A stretch of DNA of 64,000 nucleotides, from assembly GCA_032388755.1 (NCBI GenBank), contig CP135593.1, positions 1,736,001-1,800,000 on the forward strand, written 5' to 3'. The notes below the pieces were generated by a model. That model was not told the DNA's origin. It searched no databases and saw only the letters and a program-made list of their open reading frames with translations. The DNA is from Neisseria sp. DTU_2020_1000833_1_SI_GRL_NUU_006 (GTDB lineage: Bacteria; Pseudomonadota; Gammaproteobacteria; Burkholderiales; Neisseriaceae). A program made the translations under genes and the position numbers. Of this stretch, positions 25,549 to 34,441 are shown piece after piece (position 1 is the first letter of the stretch; every line of letters starts with the position of its first letter).

Positions 25549-25598
25549 CAAATGTTCCGCATTAATAATGAGTGTGCCAATAAATTCATTAAATTTCT

Positions 25599-25638
25599 TT
25601 TTTCAGACGACCTTGTCCGAACAAGGTCGTCTGAAAAT
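25599..25638. terminator. Inverted DUS pair behind prpC
   Basis: TTTTCAGACGACCTTGT and ACAAGGTCGTCTGAAAA, near-perfect extended arms, between the prpC stop and the dipeptidase start. It would end the prpB-prpC transcript before the insert. Confidence 0.8.
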
Positions 25639-25640
25639 CA

Positions 25641-26795
25641 TCAGCGTTCTTCAATCTCCACAAACGCCAAATCTTCGGGACCGGTGTAATTCGCGCTCGG
25701 ACGGATGATTTTGCCGTCTTTGCGCTGTTCGAGGACGTGTGCCGCCCAGCCGGTGGAGCGCGAAATCACGAAGAGCGGCGTAAACATGGCGGTCGGTACG
25801 CCGAGTTTTTGGTAGGACACGGCGGAGAACCAGTCCAAGTTCGGGAACATTTTTTTCTCTTCCCACATCACGCTCTCCAAGCGTTCGGCGATGTCGAAGA
25901 GGCGCATGTCGCCCGCTTCCCGGCTCAAACCGCGCGCCACTTCTTTAATCACGACGTTGCGCGGGTCGGAAATGGTGTAAACCGGATGACCGAACCCGAT
26001 AACGATTTCTTTGCGGGCGATGCGTTCGCGGATGTCGGCTTCGGCTTCGTCGACGTTGCGGTAGCGTTTTTGGATGTCGTAGGCGACTTCGTTCGCGCCG
26101 CCGTGTTTCGGACCTTTGAGCGCGCCGATGGCGCCGGTGATGCAGGAATACATATCCGAACCCGTACCGGCAATCACGCGGGCGGTGAAGGTGGAGGCGT
26201 TGAACTCGTGTTCCGCATACAAAATCAGCGAAACGTGCATGGCTTTCACCTGCGATTCGGTCGGGCGTTTGCCGTGCAACAGGTGCAGGAAGTGGCCGCC
26301 GATGGTGTCTTCTTTGCTTTCAACGTCGATGCGTTTGCCGTTGTGCGAATATTGATACCAGTAGAGCAGGATGCTGCCGAGGCTGGCGATGAGTTTGTCC
26401 GCGATGTCGCGCGCTTCGCTGTCGGGATGGCTTTCGCGTTCGGGATGAACGCAGCCGAGCATGGACACGCCGGTACGCATGACGTCCATCGGATGCGTGT
26501 GCGCAGGCAGGCTTTCCAACACTTTAATCACGCGGATAGGCAGGCCGCGCATGGATTTGAGCTTGGCTTTGTAGGCGGCGAGTTCGAATTTGTTGGGCAG
26601 ATGACCATGAATCAGCAGGTGGGCGACTTCTTCAAACTCGCATTTCTGCGCCAAATCAAGAATGTCATAACCGCGATAACTCAAATCGTTGCCGGTGCGG
26701 CCGACGGTACACAGCGCGGTATTGCCCGCCGCCACGCCGGAAAGGGCGACGGATTTTTTCGGTTTGAAAGTCGGGGTTTCTTTAGTTGCAGTCAT
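25641..26795 (-). CDS. prpC: 2-methylcitrate synthase
   Basis: 384 residues of the citrate synthase family, short type typical of PrpC. It contains GHPVYTISDPRN (active-site His region) and SRSTGWAAHVLEQRKDGKIIRP towards the end. It condenses propionyl-CoA with oxaloacetate, the first committed step of the methylcitrate cycle. It lies 82 bp downstream of prpB, and the two genes have the same ribosome-binding sequence (CAAAGGAGAAATACC) directly before ATG. Confidence 0.95.
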   Translation of the reverse strand: MTATKETPTFKPKKSVALSGVAAGNTALCTVGRTGNDLSYRGYDILDLAQKCEFEEVAHLLIHGHLPNKFELAAYKAKLKSMRGLPIRVIKVLESLPAHTHPMDVMRTGVSMLGCVHPERESHPDSEARDIADKLIASLGSILLYWYQYSHNGKRIDVESKEDTIGGHFLHLLHGKRPTESQVKAMHVSLILYAEHEFNASTFTARVIAGTGSDMYSCITGAIGALKGPKHGGANEVAYDIQKRYRNVDEAEADIRERIARKEIVIGFGHPVYTISDPRNVVIKEVARGLSREAGDMRLFDIAERLESVMWEEKKMFPNLDWFSAVSYQKLGVPTAMFTPLFVISRSTGWAAHVLEQRKDGKIIRPSANYTGPEDLAFVEIEER

Positions 26796-26830
26796 GGTAT
26801 TTCTCCTTTGTGTTTTTATGGGATTTTGGT

Positions 26831-26870
26831 TTTTCAGACGACCTGTTCAAGGTTGAGGGTCGTCTGAAAA
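26831..26870. repeat. Inverted DUS pair between prpB and prpC
   Basis: TTTTCAGACGACCT and GGGTCGTCTGAAAA within the 82 bp gap separating prpB and prpC. It may cause partial termination inside the operon. Confidence 0.7.
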
Positions 26871-26877
26871 CGGTTTT

Positions 26878-27753
26878 TTACTTCTGAAACAATTTATCCA
26901 GCTTCTGCTCGAAGTCGTGATAATTCAAATGCTCGTAAAGCTCGGCGCGGGTCTGCATGGTATCGACCACCGCCGCCTGCGTGCCGTCGCGCATAATCGC
27001 CTCATAAACCTTCAGCGCGGCCTTGCTCGCGGCGCGGAACGACGAGAGCGGATACAGCACCAGCGACACGCCGTTGTCCGCCAGCTCGCGCTGCGTATAA
27101 AGCGGCGTCGCGCCGAATTCGGTAATGTTCGCCAACACGGGCACTTTCACCGCGTCCGCAAATTGCCGGTACATCGCCAAATCCGTCATCGCTTCGGGGA
27201 AAATCATGTCCGCGCCCGCTTCCACGCAAGCCTGCGCCCGTTCGATGGCGGCATCCAAACCTTCCACCGCCAGCGCGTCCGTCCGCGCCATAATCACAAA
27301 ATCCTCATCCACGCGCGCATCCACGGCGGCTTTAATGCGGTCAACCATTTCATCTTTAGAAACAATGGCTTTGTTCGGACGATGCCCGCAACGCTTCTGC
27401 GCCACCTGATCTTCGATATGCACCGCCGCCACGCCCGCACGCTCGAAGTTGCGAATCGTGCGCGCGATATTGAACGCCCCGCCCCAGCCGACATCGATGT
27501 CCACCAGCAAAGGCGTATCCACATTGTCCGTAATCCGCCGCGCATCAATCAGCACATCCTCCATCGTGGTGATGCCCAAATCCGGAATCCCGCACGAACA
27601 GGCCGCCACGCCGCCGCCCGACAGATACACCGCCTTAAACCCGCTCTGCGTCGCCAGCCGCGCAAAATAAGCGTTCACACAGCCGACCACGGCAAGGGGA
27701 TTCGACTCCTTCACAGCTTGGCGGAAACGGGTGCCGGCAGAAAGTTGGCTCAT
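26878..27753 (-). CDS. prpB: 2-methylisocitrate lyase
   Basis: 291 residues of the isocitrate lyase/PEP mutase superfamily. KRCGHRPNK holds the catalytic Cys of the K-K/R-C-G-H motif, and DVDVGWGG-like DIDVGWGG binds Mg. It splits 2-methylisocitrate into pyruvate and succinate, completing propionate oxidation. First gene of the minus-strand prp block; the promoter lies in the gene-free region beyond 27753. Confidence 0.96.
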   Translation of the reverse strand: MSQLSAGTRFRQAVKESNPLAVVGCVNAYFARLATQSGFKAVYLSGGGVAACSCGIPDLGITTMEDVLIDARRITDNVDTPLLVDIDVGWGGAFNIARTIRNFERAGVAAVHIEDQVAQKRCGHRPNKAIVSKDEMVDRIKAAVDARVDEDFVIMARTDALAVEGLDAAIERAQACVEAGADMIFPEAMTDLAMYRQFADAVKVPVLANITEFGATPLYTQRELADNGVSLVLYPLSSFRAASKAALKVYEAIMRDGTQAAVVDTMQTRAELYEHLNYHDFEQKLDKLFQK

Positions 27754-28603
27754 GGTATTTCTCCTTTGTAGATTAGAATTTTTTCAGTATCGACTTAGCG
27801 GCCCAGTTTCCGCAAAACCTGAAACGAACCGTTCAAAAAGAAACAATGCTTGCAAAACCGTTTTCAGACGACCTTTCAAAATCTCAACCCATCAGGTTGT
27901 CTGAAAATCAAAATCAATAAAAACAATCAGTTAATAAATCCAACACATACAATTCGGCTGAAGCGGAGGTCTAAGTATTTTTTAATTATTTTAATATTCG
28001 GAAGGAAATACAGTGGGAGATACAGAAACTTTAAAACCCGAACCGACCGCAGAAATACGGGAAACCAAATCCGGGCGAAGAGCCGTCAGACCGCCGCGAC
28101 TGCCCAAAAGCAGACGACGACGGATGCGGCAGAGATAGAAGACGATCTATAACAAGACGGAGAAGTTTGGTACAGATTCATGATAGGGTTCCTTTGTAGT
28201 GCAATGTAGTTTTTATAAGTATGGACAAATTTAAAAAATAATTTTCAGGCTGTCAAACACTTTTTCTAAAATATTTTTAAAAAATTCAATCATTAATAAA
28301 CAATACTTCATAAATAAAACCAAAAACTCCCACCTCAAAACAACCCAAATCTATAACTGACGGAGATTATACCGTTCCAAACCAATCAGAACGATTTTAA
28401 ACAATCCATTTTAAAAACAAATATAATTAATTCATTTTTTAGGAATTTTTATTCAAACAAGAAAATAGGTATCCAAACCATCCAAACCGCCCGATTTTTT
28501 ACCCACTCCCTTTTCAGACGACCAGAACCAGAACAACACTCTTATTTAAAAACAACAATAACAATATTTAAAAATGTAGTCATGTGTAGTTTTAAATATA
28601 AAA

Positions 28604-28643
28604 AGGTCGTCTGAAAATCGTAACCCTATGATTTCAGACGACC
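28604..28643. repeat. Inverted DUS pair
   Basis: AAAGGTCGTCTGAAAA and TTTCAGACGACCT in gene-free sequence, with no gene ending close by. Confidence 0.7.
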
Positions 28644-28654
28644 TCACCCCAGCC

Positions 28655-28745
28655 GTAGCGTGGGCTCCGCCCACGAAAAAAAAACGCCATATATCGCCCG
28701 ACTCGGGAACCAAGCCATCAATCCCGTGGGCAAAGCCCACGCTAC
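28655..28745. repeat. GTAGCGTGGGC...GCCCACGCTAC inverted-repeat element
   Basis: GTAGCGTGGGC and GCCCACGCTAC bound 91 bp with inner arms TCCGCCCACG / CGTGGGCAAAG. Same family as 20493-20566. Confidence 0.8.
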
Positions 28746-28875
28746 GATCCGCAGTAGGCATCAAACCGCCCTACCCGCCGCCGCGTTGAATTTGCCCATC
28801 AAGGAAAGTTTTGTATTTAATGGGAAAGTTTTTTGCTTATCACAGACTCACGTTCATCCACCATAAAAGTTAAAA

Positions 28876-28921
28876 AAGGTCGTCTGAAACCCATAACCAC
28901 ATGATTTCAGAAGACCTTTTC
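28876..28921. terminator. Inverted DUS pair behind efflux gene, one arm mutated
   Basis: AAAAGGTCGTCTGAAA pairs with TTTCAGAAGACCTTTT; the second arm has A for C in the uptake core. Probable terminator of the following minus-strand efflux gene. Confidence 0.7.
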
Positions 28922-28939
28922 ACACATTCCCGGTACGCG

Positions 28940-30373
28940 TTAGGACGCTGTCTGATGCCGTTTCAGGCGCATGGCGAAAAACACCATCACCGCGCCCAAC
29001 ACCAACGCGCTGCCCATCGCCAGATGGATGCCGTCGAGCATGGCCTGTTGCGGCGAGGCGGCGGAGGACAGTTTCTCGCCGATATTGGTCGCGCCGACGA
29101 AAAATGCCGCGCCAATCGCGCCGGCAATCGGGTTGATGGTGGTCAGAATCGCCGCGCCGTGGGGATTGAGTTTTTTCGGCAGCGCGTTTAAGCCGTGGGT
29201 TTCGCCCGTTACGCAGGCGGATACAGACACCGCCATCAGAGTGAACATGGCGGTCAGCATCATGACTTGCGTGTCAATCCGCAAAAACAGCCACAATACC
29301 GCCAGCGACACCGTCAGCATCACCGTGGCGGGCAACACGACAAACCGTCCGCCCTTCTTGTCCAGCAGTTTGCCGAACAAAGGCGCGGCAACCGCCTGGG
29401 CGATACTCGCGGGCATCAGAATCAGCCCCGTCGCCGTACCCGTCAGCATCAGCACCTGCTGCGTGTACATCGGCATCATCAGTTCCAAACCTAAAAACAG
29501 GAATACCGCGCCCGCCAGAATCACGACGCAGTGGCGGAACTGCCTATATTCAAACGCCCGAAGGTTCAGCAGCGGCGTCGCCAAGCGGGACTGGCGGTAT
29601 GCGAACCAACCCACCAGCGCGACGGAAACGGCAAACAGCAGGATAAATTCCGCCAGCGGCAGACGGGCGAAATTACTGCTCGCATACACCAGCCCGCCGA
29701 AGCCCGCAATCGACAGCACCGCCGACAAAATATCAATCTTCGGACGGCTGATGGTGCTTAAATTGACTGTCAGATATTTGCCCACCAACACCATCGCCGC
29801 CAGCATAAACGGCGCGGTAAAGCCGAACAGCACGCGCCAATGTGTGTGGTCGATGATGATGCCCGACAGCGTCGGCCCTATCGCGGGCGCGGCGGTAAAC
29901 ATCATGGTAATCACGCCCATCGCCGTCCCGCGTTTGTTTGGCGGGTAAATCGACAAAATGCCGTTAAACAGAAGCGGCACGAAAAACGCGGCGGACACCG
30001 CCTGCACCATCCGCCCCGCGACCAGAATCCCGAAGGTCGGCGCAAACGCGCAAATCAGCGAACCCGCCAGAAACGTCGCCTGCGTAAACAACACCATCTT
30101 GCGCGTTTCAAACCATTGAATCACGCCCGCCGTAATCGGCGTGAACGCGCCCATCACCAGCAAAAAGCCCGTCGTCAGCCATTGGACGGTGGTCTTATCG
30201 ACAACGAAGTCTTTCATAATCGGCGTGAGCGCAACATTTAAAAGCGTGTCGTTGAGATAGCCGAAAAACGCGCCGATAAACAGCGTCGCCACAACGGTTT
30301 TGGCAGGGAAATCGGGATTGTCGGCATGGTATTCGTGAGCCGTATCGTCTGTGTCAATATCGGAAGTATGCAT
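28940..30373 (-). CDS. DHA2 family MFS efflux permease
   Basis: About 477 residues from ATG 30373 (MHTSDIDTDDTAHEYHADN). A TTG start at 30424 would add 17 residues; because the related fragment at 33.1 kb also preserves that upstream reading frame, the longer form cannot be excluded. There are 14 predicted helices, and the EmrB-like landmarks LNDTLLNVALTPIMKDF and GPTLSGIII are present. A proton-driven exporter of unknown substrate; no HlyD-type partner is adjacent. Its 5' end and promoter region are partly duplicated downstream of pnuC. Confidence 0.85.
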   Translation of the reverse strand: MHTSDIDTDDTAHEYHADNPDFPAKTVVATLFIGAFFGYLNDTLLNVALTPIMKDFVVDKTTVQWLTTGFLLVMGAFTPITAGVIQWFETRKMVLFTQATFLAGSLICAFAPTFGILVAGRMVQAVSAAFFVPLLFNGILSIYPPNKRGTAMGVITMMFTAAPAIGPTLSGIIIDHTHWRVLFGFTAPFMLAAMVLVGKYLTVNLSTISRPKIDILSAVLSIAGFGGLVYASSNFARLPLAEFILLFAVSVALVGWFAYRQSRLATPLLNLRAFEYRQFRHCVVILAGAVFLFLGLELMMPMYTQQVLMLTGTATGLILMPASIAQAVAAPLFGKLLDKKGGRFVVLPATVMLTVSLAVLWLFLRIDTQVMMLTAMFTLMAVSVSACVTGETHGLNALPKKLNPHGAAILTTINPIAGAIGAAFFVGATNIGEKLSSAASPQQAMLDGIHLAMGSALVLGAVMVFFAMRLKRHQTAS

Positions 30374-30424
30374 AACATCATATTGAAATATTTGAGGAAT
30401 GCGGATTTTAGCATGGAGATGCAA

Positions 30425-30466
30425 AAGGTCGTCTGAAACCCCATACCGGATTTTCAGACGACCTTT
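30425..30466. repeat. Inverted DUS pair upstream of efflux gene
   Basis: AAAGGTCGTCTGAAA and TTTTCAGACGACCTTT around CCCCATACCGGA. An almost identical copy of the whole block occurs at 33279-33320. Confidence 0.8.
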
Positions 30467-30549
30467 GAAGCTTGATACTCATTGAGATTTTTACAAAATT
30501 CACCTAAATTCCTACTCCGGACATTTAACGCACCGAGGCCATCTGAAAC

Positions 30550-30705
30550 TATAGTGGATTAACAAAAATCAGGACAAAGCGACGAAGCCGCAGACAGTAC
30601 AGATAGTACGGAACCGATTCACTTGGTGCTTCAGCACCTTAGAGAATCGTTCTCTTTGAGCTAAGGCGAGGCAACGCCGTACCGGTTTAAAGTTAATCCA
30701 CGATA
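30550..30705. mobile_element. Correia element (long form, 156 bp)
   Basis: Starts TATAGTGGATTAACAAAAA and ends TTAATCCACGATA; the right end has one base changed from CTATA. It includes the internal segment around CTTCAGCACCTTAGAGAATCG absent from the short copies. Confidence 0.92.
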
Positions 30706-30822
30706 CAACGCGACAATAAAATTATTGGACATGCCGCCGATGAGTAGGGGCTGATATTCAGAGCCGCATGGCCTCCTGCTGAAAAATGTCAGCCTCAAGA
30801 TAAGTAATAAGTTTATTCGCTA

Positions 30823-30859
30823 TAAAGCCTGTCCGAACCTGTTTTCGATAGGCATTTTT
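30823..30859 (+). terminator. Plus-strand terminator without a gene in front
   Basis: GCCTGTC / GATAGGC (one G-T pair) with an 11-13 nt loop and a run of seven T on the plus strand. No plus-strand gene precedes it; only the Correia element and about 115 bp of intergenic sequence do. Confidence 0.6.
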
Positions 30860-31630
30860 TTATTTTAAAACAGCAGGTTGTTTTTCAGTAAGGTATTTCC
30901 AATAGCGTTGCGGCATTTGTTGGCGGTGCAAGCGGGGATTGCGTCGGGATGGAATATTGCTGCTGTTGAAATAGTCCTGCCAAAGGGCTTGGTAACTGCG
31001 TTCGTCAGGGGCGTACGCTGTTTGGATGCGGTGGGCTTCAAGCCCGTTGATTGCGTGCAGGCCGTCTGGGTCGCTTAAGATGCCGTAATGGCGCTGCATA
31101 TCGAATATCGCCCATTGCTGTTGCGGATAACGGCTGCGGAAATGGCGTGTAATCAAGGGCAGCACATCGTATTGAGGTTCGATACGCGCAAGATACAGAC
31201 CGTCTGCCAGCTCTTCAAAACGGACAAACGCTTCCATCCGGTGTTTTTCATGTCCGACGGTTTTCACCCATTGCGCCCATTGCATCACATCGTAAAGACC
31301 GTAATCGCAGAGCACGTCTTTGCGCATCGGACGGGCAAGCATCATGCGGACGATGCGCAGAAAAGTATCGGGCATCTCAGGCAGGTCGATTAGAAAACCA
31401 TACAGCAGTTTGACCATGCCGCTGCGTCCGATTTGCTGTTCGAGCCGTTTGAAAACGCGCTGGGCGCGTTCGGGGGAGGAGGCAACGGTTTCGCTGCGGC
31501 TGAATAAATCCGTATCCTGCACATCATGGGTAATATGCACGTTTTCAGGAGCGTATTTGCAGGCGTAAACATGAAACACGGTGCTCAGCAGTCCGTCGAA
31601 GCTGCCGTCGTAGTGCAAAGTGATTTGCAT
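30860..31630 (-). CDS. TIGR03915-type putative DNA repair protein
   Basis: 256 residues from MQITLHYDGSFDGLLSTVF at 31630 (an upstream in-frame start overlapping the previous gene is rejected). The start and the repeated aromatic/Arg pattern match the family always found beside the radical SAM partner TIGR03916, with a C-terminal DUF4130-like region (DYFNSSNIPSRRNPRLHRQQMP...YWKYLTEK). The family is proposed to act in DNA modification or repair; no reaction is proven. It follows the radical SAM gene by 19 bp. Confidence 0.85.
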   Translation of the reverse strand: MQITLHYDGSFDGLLSTVFHVYACKYAPENVHITHDVQDTDLFSRSETVASSPERAQRVFKRLEQQIGRSGMVKLLYGFLIDLPEMPDTFLRIVRMMLARPMRKDVLCDYGLYDVMQWAQWVKTVGHEKHRMEAFVRFEELADGLYLARIEPQYDVLPLITRHFRSRYPQQQWAIFDMQRHYGILSDPDGLHAINGLEAHRIQTAYAPDERSYQALWQDYFNSSNIPSRRNPRLHRQQMPQRYWKYLTEKQPAVLK

Positions 31631-31649
31631 AATGTGGACCTTTTCGCTA

Positions 31650-32912
31650 TCAGCCGAACAAATCGCTTTGCACGGCATCGCTTTGGCTGAATTTGGAGCG
31701 TGTGTTTTGTAAAAGCAGGCCGCGTAGTTGAGGGCTGTCGATTAGGTCGGCGTAGCGGTTGGGTTCGGGCAGAGTGATGAAATAGCGCGCGCGGTTTAGC
31801 ACCACGCCCATTTTGCTCAGTTGTGCCATGGTAATCATGCGGAATCGGCGCGCCTGTACGATTTTGCGGGCGGACTTCACGCCGATACCAGGCACGCGCA
31901 AAATCATTTCAAGCGGCGCGTGTTGCAGCGGCACAGGAAACCATTCGCGGTGGCGCAGCGCCCAAGCGAGCTTGGGATCGAAATCCAAGTCGAGAAAAGG
32001 TTGCTGTTCGTCTAAGATTTCATGATCGGAAAAACCGTAAAAACGCATCAGCCAATCTGCCTGATAGAGCCGGTTTTCGCGCCGCAGCGGCACTTGTGTC
32101 GATAAAGGCGGCAGGCGTTTGTCTTCCAATACCGGTACATAGCCCGAGTAATACACACGTTTGAGACCGTAATGGCGGTAAAACCCGCCTGCGGCGCGGA
32201 TGATTTGACGGTCGGTTTCGCCTGCCGCGCCGATAATGAACTGCGTGCTTTGTCCGGCAGGGGCGAACTTGGGCGTGGATTTGATGGTTTTGCGGCTGTC
32301 GGCAAAGGCGGTGATTTCGTTACGGACAAACGCCATCGGTTGCGTCATGTCGCTGTGGTTTTTTTCGGGCGCGAGCAGCTTGAGGCCGGAAACGGTGGGG
32401 ATTTCCATGTTGACGCTGAGGCGGTCGGCATACAGCCCGGCTTCGTGCAGGATTTCGGCAGACGCTTTGGGAATGGTTTTGAGATGGATGTAGCCGTGGA
32501 ATCCGTGTTCTTCGCGCAGTTTTTTAGCAATCCGCACCAAGCGTTCCATGGTGTAGTCGGCGTTTTTGAAGATGCCGGAACTCAAAAACAGTCCTTCGAT
32601 ATAGTTGCGGCGGTAAAAGCTCATGGTCAAATCCACCACTTCATCGACCGTAAACGCCGCGCGTGGGATGTCGTTGCTGCGGCGGGAAGCGCAATAAGCG
32701 CAGTCGTAGATGCAATGGTTGGTCAGCAGGATTTTCAGCAGCGATACGCAGCGGCCGTCTTCGGTGAAACTGTGGCAGATGCCCGCGCGCGAAGAGTTGC
32801 CCAAGCCCTGCCCGTCGTTGCCGCGCGAACCGCCGCTCGACGAGCAGGAAACATCATATTTGGCGGCATCGGCTAAAATTTCGAGCTTACGGCTGATTTT
32901 TTGATAGTCCAT
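31650..32912 (-). CDS. Putative DNA modification/repair radical SAM protein (TIGR03916)
   Basis: 420 residues. The radical SAM cluster motif is C67-x3-C71-x2-C74 (NHCIYDCAYCASR), preceded by further Cys (C23, C46, C55). A helix-hairpin-helix DNA-binding motif, LRVPGIGVKSARKIVQARR, lies near residue 350. This combination is the hallmark of the two-gene system with TIGR03915 and implies a radical reaction on DNA. First gene of the pair. Confidence 0.88.
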   Translation of the reverse strand: MDYQKISRKLEILADAAKYDVSCSSSGGSRGNDGQGLGNSSRAGICHSFTEDGRCVSLLKILLTNHCIYDCAYCASRRSNDIPRAAFTVDEVVDLTMSFYRRNYIEGLFLSSGIFKNADYTMERLVRIAKKLREEHGFHGYIHLKTIPKASAEILHEAGLYADRLSVNMEIPTVSGLKLLAPEKNHSDMTQPMAFVRNEITAFADSRKTIKSTPKFAPAGQSTQFIIGAAGETDRQIIRAAGGFYRHYGLKRVYYSGYVPVLEDKRLPPLSTQVPLRRENRLYQADWLMRFYGFSDHEILDEQQPFLDLDFDPKLAWALRHREWFPVPLQHAPLEMILRVPGIGVKSARKIVQARRFRMITMAQLSKMGVVLNRARYFITLPEPNRYADLIDSPQLRGLLLQNTRSKFSQSDAVQSDLFG

Positions 32913-33034
32913 AGCTTATCTGTTATTAGAGAAAGTTAAGTTTTTTTATTATAATTGTAAGATTTTATTTAGTCAGCTAAATTTTTCCTTAGTTTAAAGG
33001 ATGATTCAGACAGACATGATGCCTGTCTAAGCAT

Positions 33035-33256
33035 TTATGAAGGTTTGTAACGCGACAGAATGCTACGTTTTGGATTGAAAGCAAAATGCAAGATATTCGG
33101 GTTAAGCAGGAGTATGATGAAAAACGCGCCGATAAACAGCGTCGCCACAATGGTTTTAGAAAGGAAGTTGGGATTGTCGGCGTGGTATCCGTGAGCCATA
33201 TTTTCTGAGTCAATATCGGAAGCGTTAATATCAACATATTGAAATATTTTAGGCAT
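33035..33256 (-). pseudogene. Truncated copy of DHA2 efflux gene 5' end
   Basis: The frame reads MPKIFQYVDINASDIDSEN and HGYHADNPNFLSKTIVATLF, clearly homologous to the first 50 codons of the efflux permease at 28.9-30.4 kb (IPQIFQYDVMHTSDIDTDD, HEYHADNPDFPAKTVVATLF). Homology stops after LFIGAFF, and the remainder is unrelated, so it is a 5' remnant. The ATG corresponding to the likely true start is lost. Confidence 0.85.
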
Positions 33257-33278
33257 GCAGATTGGTATGGATATGCAA

Positions 33279-33320
33279 AAGGTCGTCTGAAACCCGATAC
33301 CGGATTTTCAGACGACCTTT
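33279..33320. terminator. Inverted DUS pair behind pnuC
   Basis: AAAGGTCGTCTGAAA and TTTTCAGACGACCTTT around CCCGATACCGGA, a near copy of 30425-30466. It now lies directly after pnuC and may serve as its terminator. Confidence 0.75.
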
Positions 33321-33332
33321 GCAATTTGATAC

Positions 33333-34046
33333 TTATTGTTCAGAGTACCGTTTTACCAGCTTCGTCCAGTTGATATAGCCGTAAACCGAATTGCACAAAT
33401 ACATGACGTACATCAGCAAAAGTGGCAGGCTCGTTTCTCCGTTTTTGAACCATGCCGCAGCCCACAGCGAAATCGTCAGGATATTGACCACAATCCACAA
33501 TGCCCATTGCTCGCGATAGCGCAGAATCATCAAAACCTGAGCCACAATCGACACGACGACCGTTACGCCGTCGAGGGTCGGCAACGCGCTGCCTAAGTGG
33601 TGCAGCCATTCGATATATGCCGAAGTCCCCACAACGGACACGGCAACCACCAGCAACCACTGCCTGACCGTCAACGCCTTCGCCTTCACTTCCTCCGTTT
33701 CCGCCGTTTCGCCCAGAGCCATATGTCTGCGCCACATAGCGAAACCGACAAACTGGACAGGCACATACACCAATAAATTCAGCATCATCTCGCCGTAGAG
33801 CTTAAACGTATAGGAAACATAAGCATACAGCGATACGGAAATCAGCCCAAACAAATAATTGCTGATTTTCCCTTTACCGACGAAGACGACGCACAAAATG
33901 CCCGTTACCGCCGCAATGCTCGCCAGCCATGAGTCAGGATTGAAGACGAACACGACCGCCTGTATCCCCAAAAACATCAGCAGCCACACCGCTTCGAAAT
34001 GCGTCCAACCGCCGAACAATTCGCGTTTCCACCAGTCTAATGACAT
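33333..34046 (-). CDS. pnuC: Nicotinamide (riboside/mononucleotide) transporter PnuC
   Basis: 237 residues from MSLDWWKRELFGGWTHFEAV at 34046. Seven or so membrane helices, with the PnuC-type NILTISLWAAAWF and YVMYLCNSVYGYINW stretches. PnuC carries nicotinamide riboside inward by facilitated diffusion, supplying NAD. No TPP riboswitch lies upstream, which argues against the thiamine-specific PnuT subtype. Divergent from the FMN reductase gene with a 395 bp AT-rich shared promoter region. Confidence 0.85.
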   Translation of the reverse strand: MSLDWWKRELFGGWTHFEAVWLLMFLGIQAVVFVFNPDSWLASIAAVTGILCVVFVGKGKISNYLFGLISVSLYAYVSYTFKLYGEMMLNLLVYVPVQFVGFAMWRRHMALGETAETEEVKAKALTVRQWLLVVAVSVVGTSAYIEWLHHLGSALPTLDGVTVVVSIVAQVLMILRYREQWALWIVVNILTISLWAAAWFKNGETSLPLLLMYVMYLCNSVYGYINWTKLVKRYSEQ

Positions 34047-34441
34047 GATTTTTCCCTCTTTTTTCTTTATTGATGCTCGATGTGGGATGCCTCTCAAACC
34101 CAAAAATCCATCCCATATTGCATATGTTTTACATTATGCGTAAGTTTCAATTCGCACGCAATAAAATAATTACTAAAGTTATATATCTAATTAAAACTGT
34201 TGTCCAAGGAATACAGTGAATCCGAAAAAAACAAGGCTTTCCATCTGTCGATATGTCTTCAAGCAACTGAATTTTCATCAAAATTCCCATAACAACCGCA
34301 AAGAAACGAAATCTCAGCGTGTACGACCTGCCCGTAGATAAAGCCGCCTTAACGCGATGCCCTAATCTTGACCGTTATCCGCACCCATTTTAAAATGAAT
34401 TTACGAATCGTTTTTATTTTTACACAATCAGGAGAAAATTC
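34047..34441. promoter_or_regulatory. Divergent promoter region pnuC / FMN reductase
   Basis: 395 bp without a gene, AT-rich near pnuC. AGGAGAAAATTC before the reductase ATG at 34442 is its ribosome binding site. No operator was recognised. Confidence 0.45.

Larger units (their letters stand above)
27754..28939. other. Gene-free region upstream of prpB
   Basis: About 1.2 kb with no supported gene. It contains a degenerate DUS pair (27861-27905), DUS pairs at 28604-28643 and 28876-28921, a TAGCGTGGG repeat element (28655-28745) and, from 28200 to 28600, very AT-rich sequence. A 100-residue plus-strand frame at 27850-28152 has no family resemblance or ribosome binding site and was not called. 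No prp regulator gene is present. Confidence 0.6.

Noticed and set aside
27850..28152. 100-codon plus-strand frame upstream of prpB
   Set aside because: Basic, low-complexity translation, begins inside a degenerate DUS pair, no ribosome binding site and no recognised family.
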